A DNA stretch of 14,531 nt from Bifidobacteriaceae bacterium (GTDB lineage Bacteria; Actinomycetota; Actinomycetes; Actinomycetales; WQXJ01). A program made the translations under genes and the position numbers. Positions 6,957 to 12,828 of this stretch are shown piece after piece. Within the stretch, counting starts at the first letter, position 1; each line of letters starts with the position of its first letter. Under the pieces are notes generated by a model. The model was given only the letters and a program-made list of their open reading frames with translations, searched no databases and was not told the origin of the DNA. The stretch spans positions 1 to 14,531 of the forward strand of contig JAISIU010000309.1 of assembly GCA_031261885.1 (NCBI GenBank), read 5' to 3'.

Positions 6957-7799
6957 TCAGCGGGCCCAGGCGATGGCGTCGGCGTCCACGTAGGCGCGGG
7001 CCGGGGCCGCGAGCTTGCGCAGATCGCGTTCGAGGCCGGCCGGCAGCTCCGCCGTCGAGCCCGCGATCACGATGTTGCCCCAGCGCCGCCCCTTGAACTG
7101 GGCCGGCTCGCCGATCGCGGCCACGTGCGGGAAGACGGCGGCCGCGGCCCGGACCTCGGCCTTCGCGGCGTCGAGCGTCGTGGTGCCCGCGCAATTCGCC
7201 AGGTACAGGCCGCCGGGGGCCAGGACGCGGGCGCACTGTGCCTGGTAATCGGGCCCGGTCAGCTGCGGCGGCACGCGGCCGAAGTAGAAGGCGTCGCGCA
7301 CGATGACGTCGCGGCTCTTGGGCTTGGCCGCCCGGAGCGCCTCGCCCGCCTCTTGCGGCCGCAGCTTGAGGAACGGGGCGGGCGGCAGGCGGAACCAGGC
7401 CCGCACCAGCTCGCACAGTTTGGCGTCGAGCTCGATGACCAGCTGGTGGGCGGCGGGGTAGTGGGCCGCGAGGGCGCGGGGCAGGGCGCAGCCGCCGCCG
7501 CCCAGGTGCAGGGCGCGCAGGCGGCCGGTCTCGGCCGGCGGGAAGCGGCCGAGGACCACGGCCGTCATCCACTGCATGTACTCGAAGGCCAGATACGTCG
7601 GATCGGCCAGGTCCAGCTCGGAGCTCGGGACGGAATCGAGCAGCAGGAGCACCGACGTGGCGGTCGGCGCCTTCAGCCGGACCAGGCCCGTCGAGACCCG
7701 GATCGGCTCGTCGATCGGGAGGCTCGCGAGCCAGGCGGCGACATCGCCGCGCGGTTCCATCCGCCGGCCGCCGTGCTGCCCGTTTCTTTGCCTTGCCAT
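6957..7799 (-). CDS. Spermidine-synthase-like protein with Rossmann methyltransferase fold
   Basis: This is a 280-residue cytoplasmic protein of the actinobacterial spermidine-synthase-like group. The segment LDLADPTYLAFEYMQWMTAV (62-81) matches the family's substrate-side helix. The nucleotide-binding loop is ALHLGGGGCALPRAL (96-110), with E123 in VIELD as the acidic residue. VRDAF (167-171) is the equivalent of the G-D-A motif and LAPGGLYLANCAG (193-205) forms a later strand. It is shorter than the fused membrane forms. True polyamine synthesis is doubtful: no S-adenosylmethionine decarboxylase lies beside it, and these homologues are generally uncharacterised. ATG 7799 lies 7 nt after TAGCGT, giving a leaderless start. 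It is divergent from serC. Confidence 0.8.
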   Translation of the reverse strand: MARQRNGQHGGRRMEPRGDVAAWLASLPIDEPIRVSTGLVRLKAPTATSVLLLLDSVPSSELDLADPTYLAFEYMQWMTAVVLGRFPPAETGRLRALHLGGGGCALPRALAAHYPAAHQLVIELDAKLCELVRAWFRLPPAPFLKLRPQEAGEALRAAKPKSRDVIVRDAFYFGRVPPQLTGPDYQAQCARVLAPGGLYLANCAGTTTLDAAKAEVRAAAAVFPHVAAIGEPAQFKGRRWGNIVIAGSTAELPAGLERDLRKLAAPARAYVDADAIAWAR

Positions 7800-7806
7800 G
7801 GGGGTG

Positions 7807-7812
7807 ACGCTA
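7807..7812 (-). promoter_or_regulatory. -10 element TAGCGT of a leaderless promoter
   Basis: Read on the minus strand, TAGCGT is followed by 7 nt (CACCCCC) and then ATG 7799. This is the standard TANNNT-N7-start arrangement of leaderless actinobacterial genes. No strong -35 is seen. Confidence 0.6.
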
Positions 7813-7934
7813 ATCCTTCTTTGATTTTGCGAATCGGGACGCGGCGCGAGCCGCCCGGGCCCACCGGCGGCGCCCGGTCCCTCCCGTCACCCACGAAACT
7901 AGTCCCTGCCTGGCGGTTCGCGCACGGGGGAGGG

Positions 7935-7946
7935 CCGCCATCGGAC
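7935..7946 (-). repeat. Dispersed GTCCGATGGCGG motif, copy D
   Basis: The plus strand reads CCGCCATCGGAC. It lies in the divergent intergenic region upstream of serC. The following bases, CCTTGAACGTGCCCGG (7950-7965), match 15 of 16 bases of the minus strand at 367-382, so the similarity extends beyond the core motif. Confidence 0.6.
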
Positions 7947-7989
7947 ACCCCTTGAACGTGCCCGGCCCACCACCCACGTGACTTGCATC

Positions 7990-8031
7990 ACACCACCGGT
8001 GTCCCCGGCCACCTCAAAGGGATGGCAGAAT
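7990..8031 (+). promoter_or_regulatory. serC promoter region: -10 CAGAAT and an upstream inverted repeat
   Basis: CAGAAT (8026-8031) has the A2/T6 pattern of a -10 and ends 7 nt before GTG 8039, consistent with a leaderless serC message. ACACC (7990-7994) and GGTGT (7998-8002) form a perfect short inverted repeat about 24 nt upstream of the -10, where a regulator could bind. The AAAGGGA at 8016-8022 is too far from the start codon to act as a ribosome site. Confidence 0.45.
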
Positions 8032-8038
8032 ATGACTC

Positions 8039-9121
8039 GTGCGTGTTTACAACTTTGCGGCTGGCCCCGCCATGCTCCCACTCGAAGTCCTTGAAAAAGC
8101 CCAAGCGGAACTCACTGATTGGCAAGGTTCCGGTATGAGCGTCATGGAGGTGTCCCACCGGTCCGGCGCCTTCAAAGACTGCGCCGCCCATGCCGAACAG
8201 GGCATCCGTGACCTGCTCGGCATCAGCGACAACTACTCGGTGCTGTTCCTCCAGGGCGGCGCCACCGGCCAGTTCTCGGCCGTGCCGATGAACCTCGCCC
8301 TGCCGGGCGAGAAGGCCCAGTACATCAACACCGGCTCCTGGTCCAGCAAGGCCGTCAAGGCCGCCCAGATCCAGGGCGTCGCCACCGAGGTGATCGCCGA
8401 CCAGGCCGCCTCGAACTACACGACCACCCCCGCGCCATCGGACATCGTCATCGACCCGACCGCCAAGTACGTCCACTACACGCCGAACGAGACCATCAGC
8501 GGCGTCGAGTTCGGCTACATCCCCGAGACGGGCGCCGTGCCGCTCGTCGCGGACATGAGCTCCACGATCCTGTCGCGGCCGTTCGACGTCTCCAAGCTCG
8601 GCGTCATCTACGCCGGCGCCCAGAAGAACCTCGGCCCCTCCGGCCTCACGCTCGTCATCGTGCGCAAGGACCTCGAGGGCCACGCGCGGTCCACCACGCC
8701 GAACGTGTGGGACTGGGCCCAGATGGACTCCAAGGACTCGATGCTGAACACGCCGCCGTGCTTCGGCATCTACCTGCTCGGCCTCGTCACCGACTGGGTC
8801 AAGAACATGGGCGGCCTCCCGGCCATGGCGCAGCGCAACCAGGCCAAGGCCCAGTCGCTGTACGCCGCGATCGACAACTCCCAGCTGTACACCAACCCGG
8901 TCGCCGAGAACGCGCGCAGCTGGATGAACGTCGACTTCACGCTGCCTTCCGACGAGCTGACGGCCGAGTTCGTGGCCGGCGCCGCCAAGGCCGGCATGGA
9001 GAACCTGAAGGGCCACCGCTCCGTGGGCGGCATCCGCGCCTCGATCTACAACGCCATGCCGCAGGAGGGCGTCGACACGCTCATCAAGTACATGGGCGAG
9101 TTCGAACAGTCCCACCGCTGA
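8039..9121 (+). CDS. serC: Phosphoserine aminotransferase
   Basis: This is a 360-residue PLP enzyme of the class V aminotransferase group. It converts 3-phosphohydroxypyruvate and glutamate to O-phosphoserine and 2-oxoglutarate, the second step of serine synthesis. The N-terminus YNFAAGPAMLP is diagnostic. Further matches are SHRS (39-42, His/Arg for phosphate), LQGGATGQF (71-79), HYTPNETISGVEF (146-158) and the PLP lysine K196 in YAGAQKNLGPSGL. GTG 8039 is chosen because the conserved N-terminus starts there, and a -10 lies 7 nt upstream. The protein resembles the E. coli/Firmicutes SerC, not the form typical of many actinobacteria. serA follows after a strong hairpin. Copy E of the dispersed motif lies at codons 132-135. 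Confidence 0.96.
   Translation: MRVYNFAAGPAMLPLEVLEKAQAELTDWQGSGMSVMEVSHRSGAFKDCAAHAEQGIRDLLGISDNYSVLFLQGGATGQFSAVPMNLALPGEKAQYINTGSWSSKAVKAAQIQGVATEVIADQAASNYTTTPAPSDIVIDPTAKYVHYTPNETISGVEFGYIPETGAVPLVADMSSTILSRPFDVSKLGVIYAGAQKNLGPSGLTLVIVRKDLEGHARSTTPNVWDWAQMDSKDSMLNTPPCFGIYLLGLVTDWVKNMGGLPAMAQRNQAKAQSLYAAIDNSQLYTNPVAENARSWMNVDFTLPSDELTAEFVAGAAKAGMENLKGHRSVGGIRASIYNAMPQEGVDTLIKYMGEFEQSHR
8432..8443 (-). repeat. Dispersed GTCCGATGGCG motif, copy E
   Basis: The plus strand reads GCGCCATCGGAC inside serC, encoding A-P-S-D in the stretch between the TTTP and the DPTAKYVHYTPN segments. One flanking base differs from copy D. Confidence 0.5.
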
Positions 9122-9132
9122 ACCACCCGCCA

Positions 9133-9171
9133 CGAGCTCCCCGGGGCCGGACGCCGGCCCCGGGGAGCTCG
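9133..9171 (+). terminator. Perfect 18-bp hairpin after serC
   Basis: CGAGCTCCCCGGGGCCGG (9133-9150) is the exact reverse complement of 9154-9171, with a 3-nt loop (ACG). It starts 11 nt after the serC stop. Only ACTTT follows, so this is a U-poor terminator of the kind frequent in high-GC bacteria. A weaker inverted repeat (9178-9183 with 9196-9201, TGGGCC/GGCCCA) comes next. It may limit, but need not abolish, readthrough into serA. Confidence 0.85.
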
Positions 9172-9265
9172 AGACTTTGGGCCCCGGGCCAACGCGGCCC
9201 ACTGAGACACTCCGCATATCCGAACACACCGCATCAACACGACCTCGAAGGAAGAAGATCGCTTC

Positions 9266-10438
9266 ATGACCTACCGCGTCAAGACCCTCAACGCCATCTC
9301 CCAGACCGGCCTCAGCCGGCTGCCCGCAGACTCCTACGAGGTCGGCTCCGAGGTCTCTGACCCGGACGCCATCATGCTGCGCAGCTTCAAGCTGCACGGC
9401 GTCCCGATCCCGGCTTCCGTCAAGGCCGTGGCCCGCGCCGGCGCCGGCACGAACAACATCCCGATCCCGGACTACTCGGCCCTCGGCATCCCGGTGTTCA
9501 ACACGCCCGGCGCGAACGCCAACGCCGTCAAGGAGCTCGTGATCGCCGCGATCTTCCTGGCCGCCCGCAACATCGTGCCGGGCGCCACCTTCGCCCACCG
9601 GCTCGAGGGCGACCCGGACTCGATGACCAAGGCCGTCGAGTCCGGCAAGAAGAACTTCGTCGGCTTCGAGCTGCCGGGCCGCACGCTCGGCGTCATCGGC
9701 CTCGGCGCGGTCGGCATCCTCGTCGCGAACGCGGCGGCCGCGCTCGGAATGCGCGTCCTCGGCTTCGACCCCGCCATCACCGTCGAGCACGCCTGGAAGC
9801 TGAACCCGTCCATCGAGCGCGTCGCGAGCCCCGACACGCTGCTGAAGGCCGCCGACATCGTCACGGTCCACGTCCCGCTGCTGCCGGCCACCACGGGCCT
9901 GATCGGCGCCGAGCAGATCGGGCACATGCGGCCGGACGCCGTGCTGCTGAACTTCGCGCGCGGGCCGATCGTCGACGAGGCCGCCGTCATCGCGGCCCTC
10001 GAGGCCGGCCAGCTCCGCAGCTACATCTGCGACTTCCCGAGCCCGGCGCTGAACAAGCACGAGAACGTCGTGACGCTGCCGCACCTCGGCGCCTCCACCG
10101 GCGAGGCCGAGGAGAACTGCGCGGTCATGGCCGCCGACGAGCTGCGCGCCTACCTGGAGGACGGCAACATCGTCAACTCCGTGAACTTCCCGGCGGCCGA
10201 GATGGCCCGCACCGAGGGCGCCACGCGCGTCACGATCGCGAACCGCAACGACCCCGGCGTCATCGGCGAAATCTCCACGCTCGTGGGCGGGGCCGGGCTC
10301 AACATCCTCGGCCTCCTGAACAAGTCGCGCGGCGACCTGGCCTACAACATCGTCGACGTGGCGGGCGACGTCCCGACCGCGCTTGTCGAGAAACTCCGGG
10401 CCGCCGACGGCGTGCTCGCCGTCCGCATCATCGCCTGA
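9266..10438 (+). CDS. serA: D-3-phosphoglycerate dehydrogenase, short ACT-domain form
   Basis: This 390-residue enzyme oxidises 3-phosphoglycerate to 3-phosphohydroxypyruvate with NAD, the first step of serine synthesis, and supplies SerC. The substrate domain includes ARAGAGTNNIP (56-66) and NTPGANANAVKE (79-90). The Rossmann loop is VIGLGAVG (143-150) with D168 as the NAD ribose acid. The catalytic Arg is R232 in NFARGPIVDE, and the His is H273 in LPHLGASTGEAEENCAVMA. Where classical SerA has the Glu of VFPTEP, this protein reads CDFPSPAL, as in the short Firmicutes-type enzymes. A single ACT domain (about 319-390, TIANRNDPGVIGEI) suggests serine feedback. It lacks the intervening domain of mycobacterial SerA. 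ATG 9266 follows a purine-rich GGAAGAAG site ending 8 nt upstream. Confidence 0.95.
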   Translation: MTYRVKTLNAISQTGLSRLPADSYEVGSEVSDPDAIMLRSFKLHGVPIPASVKAVARAGAGTNNIPIPDYSALGIPVFNTPGANANAVKELVIAAIFLAARNIVPGATFAHRLEGDPDSMTKAVESGKKNFVGFELPGRTLGVIGLGAVGILVANAAAALGMRVLGFDPAITVEHAWKLNPSIERVASPDTLLKAADIVTVHVPLLPATTGLIGAEQIGHMRPDAVLLNFARGPIVDEAAVIAALEAGQLRSYICDFPSPALNKHENVVTLPHLGASTGEAEENCAVMAADELRAYLEDGNIVNSVNFPAAEMARTEGATRVTIANRNDPGVIGEISTLVGGAGLNILGLLNKSRGDLAYNIVDVAGDVPTALVEKLRAADGVLAVRIIA

Positions 10439-10455
10439 CGGCCGCTGCGCCGCCG

Positions 10456-10476
10456 GGCCGGTGGTTTGACCAGGCC
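10456..10476 (+). terminator. Weak hairpin after serA overlapping the rplU -35
   Basis: GGCC (10456-10459) plus TGG (10462-10464) can pair with CCA plus GGCC (10470-10476) around a TTTGA loop, leaving a 2-nt bulge. It starts 17 nt after the serA stop and overlaps the TTGACC -35 element. No T run follows, so a terminator role is speculative. Confidence 0.3.
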
Positions 10477-10495
10477 GGGCCTGAACCCGTAAGCT
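10466..10495 (+). promoter_or_regulatory. SigA-type promoter of rplU-rpmA
   Basis: TTGACC (10466-10471) and TAAGCT (10490-10495) are separated by 18 nt and match the -35 and -10 consensus well. Transcription should begin near 10502-10504. The resulting leader of about 90 nt contains a CGCGCG/CGCGCG stem (10518-10523 with 10529-10534), which may matter for autoregulation. This is the clearest complete promoter in the window. Confidence 0.8.
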
Positions 10496-10594
10496 AGAGC
10501 GCTGGTGCGCTCGGTGACGCGCGGTTCTCGCGCGGCCCGCCACCGGCCCCGGCGCCTCGGCGTCTCAGGGCAAACCCAAGCTTTTCAAGGAGAA

Positions 10595-10915
10595 ATGAGC
10601 AACCTCGTGGTGTACGCGATCGTCAAGACCGGTGGGCGGCAGGAGAAGGTGTCCGTCGGCGATCAGTTCCTGACCAACCGTCTGGCCGGGGCAACCGGTG
10701 ACACCGTCGAGCTGCCGGCCGTGCTGCTCGTGGACGGCGACAAGGTGACCTCCTCCGCGGCAGAGCTCGCGAAGGTCAAGGTCACGGCGAAGATCGTCGG
10801 GGAGGAACGCGGCCCCAAGATCCGCATCCTCCACTACAAGAACAAGACCGGCTACCGCCGTCACCAGGGCCACCGTCAGGACCTGACGCGCCTCGAAGTC
10901 ACCGGCATCAAGTAA
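10595..10915 (+). CDS. rplU: 50S ribosomal protein L21
   Basis: This 106-residue protein binds 23S rRNA in the large subunit. YAIVKTGGRQEKVSVGD (7-23) is the conserved L21 N-terminus, and ILHYKNKTGYRRHQGHRQ (78-95) is the conserved basic C-terminal block with the KxKxxYRRxxGHRQ pattern. The start is not certain. ATG 10595 has AAGGAG only 2 nt upstream. GTG 10607, which would give the usual MVYAIV beginning, has the same site 14 nt away. The frame is also open upstream to GTG 10505, 9 nt after the -10. It is the first gene of a pair with rpmA, 21 nt apart. Confidence 0.97.
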   Translation: MSNLVVYAIVKTGGRQEKVSVGDQFLTNRLAGATGDTVELPAVLLVDGDKVTSSAAELAKVKVTAKIVGEERGPKIRILHYKNKTGYRRHQGHRQDLTRLEVTGIK

Positions 10916-10936
10916 GGCTCTGGAGGGACTCAGACA

Positions 10937-11191
10937 ATGGCACACAAGAAGGGCGCGAGCGCCTCGCGCAACGGTCGTGACTCCAACGCCCAGCGGCTTG
11001 GCGTCAAGCGCTTCGGCGGCGAGGTCGTGAACGCCGGCGAGATCATCATCCGCCAGCGCGGCACGCACTTCCACCCCGGCAACGGCGTGGGCCGCGGTGG
11101 GGACGACACCCTGTTCGCGCTGCGCGCCGGGGCCGTCAAGTTCGGCAGCCGCGGCCGTCGCCGCGTCATCGACGTCGACCCGGTTGCCTGA
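10937..11191 (+). CDS. rpmA: 50S ribosomal protein L27
   Basis: This 84-residue protein reaches toward the peptidyl transferase centre. The sequence MAHKKGASASRNGRDSNAQR is diagnostic, as are GVKRFGGEVVNAGEIIIRQRG and the FHPGNGVGRGGDDTLFA loop. There is no N-terminal extension needing cleavage of the kind seen in Firmicutes. ATG 10937 is supported by GGAGGG (10922-10927), 9 nt upstream. It is co-transcribed with rplU and followed 25 nt later by a strong terminator. Confidence 0.98.
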   Translation: MAHKKGASASRNGRDSNAQRLGVKRFGGEVVNAGEIIIRQRGTHFHPGNGVGRGGDDTLFALRAGAVKFGSRGRRRVIDVDPVA

Positions 11192-11216
11192 GCACGGCAT
11201 CGACGCACAACATCCA

Positions 11217-11265
11217 GGAGACCGCCGTCGAGAGCGCTTCGCTCTCCCGGCGGTCTCCCGTTTTT
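11217..11265 (+). terminator. Strong intrinsic terminator between rpmA and obg
   Basis: GGAGACCGCCG (11217-11227) pairs perfectly with 11248-11258. An inner stem GAGAGCG/CGCTCTC (11230-11236 with 11240-11246) closes on a 3-nt loop, and TTTTT follows at 11261-11265. It is a classical Rho-independent structure and ends only 32 nt before the obg start codon. Confidence 0.93.
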
Positions 11266-11297
11266 CCGGGCAACTGGATCTGACCTGAAGAGGAACG

Positions 11298-12821
11298 ATG
11301 GCGGAATTCGTCGACCGGGCGCGCCTGCGCCTGGAAGCCGGCAAGGGCGGCAACGGGTGCGCCTCGATCCGGCGTGAGAAGTACAAACCGCTGGCCGGCC
11401 CCGACGGCGGGAACGGCGGCAACGGCGGCTCCGTCATCTTCGCGGTGGACCCCGACGCCAGCACGCTCCTGACCTACCACCACTCGCCGAACGCCAGGGC
11501 GGAGGCCGGCAAGCCCGGCATCGGCGGCAACAAGCCCGGCGCGGCCGGCGCCGACCTCGTGCTGGCCGTCCCGGACGGCACCGTGATCCGCACACCGGAG
11601 GGCGAGGAGCTGGCGGACCTCGTGGGCGCGGGCGCCCGCTACGTGGCCGCCCGCGGCGGCCGCGGCGGGCTCGGCAACGCGGCGCTCGCCAGCAAACGGC
11701 GCAAGGCCCCCGGGTTCGCGCTGCTCGGGGAGCCGGGCGAGACCCGCGAGGTGGTGCTGGAGCTGAAGTCGATCGCCGACGTCGCGCTCGTCGGCTTCCC
11801 CTCGGCCGGCAAGTCCTCGCTGATCGCGGCCATGAGCCAGGCCAGGCCCAAGATTGCCGACTACCCGTTCACCACTCTGATCCCGAACCTCGGCGTGGTC
11901 GAGGCCGGTGACATCCGGTTCACGATCGCGGACGTGCCCGGCCTGATCCCGGGCGCGTCGGAGGGCAAGGGCCTGGGGCTCGACTTCCTGCGCCACATCG
12001 AACGGTCCGGCGTGATCTGCCACGTGCTCGACACCGCGACGCTGGAGCCGGGCCGCGACCCGGCCAGCGACCTCGACGCCATCGAACAGGAACTGGCCGC
12101 CTACGCCGACGCGCTCGGGCCGGGCGGCGGCGCCGGGCTGCCGCTCATGGAACGGCCGCGCGTCATCGTGCTGAACAAGATCGACGTCCCGGACGGCCGC
12201 GACCTCGCCCAGATGGTGCGCGGCGACCTGGAGGCCCGCGGCTGGCCCGTCTACGCCGTCTCCGCGGCCACCCACGAGGGGCTGCGCGAACTCGGGTTCG
12301 CGCTGGCCGGGCTCGTCGCGAAGGTCCGGGCCGCGGCACCGCCGCCCGCGCCGGCCCGGATGGTGCTGCGCCCCACGCCGGTCGACGAGACCGGCTTCGC
12401 GGTCACCAGGCGCACCAAATCCTCGGGCGTGTTCTACCAGGTGCGCGGCGCCAAACCGGAACGCTGGGTGGCGCAGACCGACTTCGCCAACGACGAGGCC
12501 GTCGGCTACCTGGCGGACCGGCTCGCGGGCCTCGGCGTCGAGGACGAGCTGATCAAGGCCGGGGCCGTGGCCGGCGCCGAGGTCGTGATCGGCCCGGACC
12601 AGGGCGGCGTCATCTTCGAATGGGAGCCCACGCTCCAGACCGGCCCGGAGCTGCTCGGCTCGCGGGGCACCGACTCCCGCCTCGAGGACCGCCACCGCCC
12701 CACGCGCGGCCAGAAGCGCGAGCGCTACCACGACCGCATGGACGCCAAGGCCGCCGCCCGCGAGGAACTGTGGACCGAGCGCCGCGCCGGTAAATGGACC
12801 GACCCGAGCCGAGAGGACTGA
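11298..12821 (+). CDS. obg: Obg/CgtA family ribosome-associated GTPase
   Basis: This 507-residue GTPase acts in 50S assembly and growth control. The N-terminal glycine-rich Obg domain spans about 1-160 (GKGGNGCASIRREKY, DGGNGGNGGSVIF, ARGGRGGLGNAAL). The G domain has G1 GFPSAGKSS (166-174), G2 in PFTTLIPNLG (190-199), G3 DVPG (212-215), G4 NKID (293-296) and G5 SAA (322-324). A C-terminal OCT domain (about 358-442) and a charged tail follow, as in actinobacterial Obg. ATG 11298 has GAAGAGGA upstream (about 11287-11294). No clear separate promoter is visible between the rpmA terminator and this start, so expression may depend on readthrough or a weak local promoter. proB follows after 7 nt. 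Confidence 0.97.
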   Translation: MAEFVDRARLRLEAGKGGNGCASIRREKYKPLAGPDGGNGGNGGSVIFAVDPDASTLLTYHHSPNARAEAGKPGIGGNKPGAAGADLVLAVPDGTVIRTPEGEELADLVGAGARYVAARGGRGGLGNAALASKRRKAPGFALLGEPGETREVVLELKSIADVALVGFPSAGKSSLIAAMSQARPKIADYPFTTLIPNLGVVEAGDIRFTIADVPGLIPGASEGKGLGLDFLRHIERSGVICHVLDTATLEPGRDPASDLDAIEQELAAYADALGPGGGAGLPLMERPRVIVLNKIDVPDGRDLAQMVRGDLEARGWPVYAVSAATHEGLRELGFALAGLVAKVRAAAPPPAPARMVLRPTPVDETGFAVTRRTKSSGVFYQVRGAKPERWVAQTDFANDEAVGYLADRLAGLGVEDELIKAGAVAGAEVVIGPDQGGVIFEWEPTLQTGPELLGSRGTDSRLEDRHRPTRGQKRERYHDRMDAKAAAREELWTERRAGKWTDPSRED

Positions 12822-12828
12822 CCCTGAC

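Noticed and set aside
7988..10543. 851-codon open frame on the minus strand opposite serC and serA
   Set aside because: Val/Asp/Gly/Arg-biased shadow of two well-conserved enzymes; it crosses an 18-bp terminator hairpin and has no domain.
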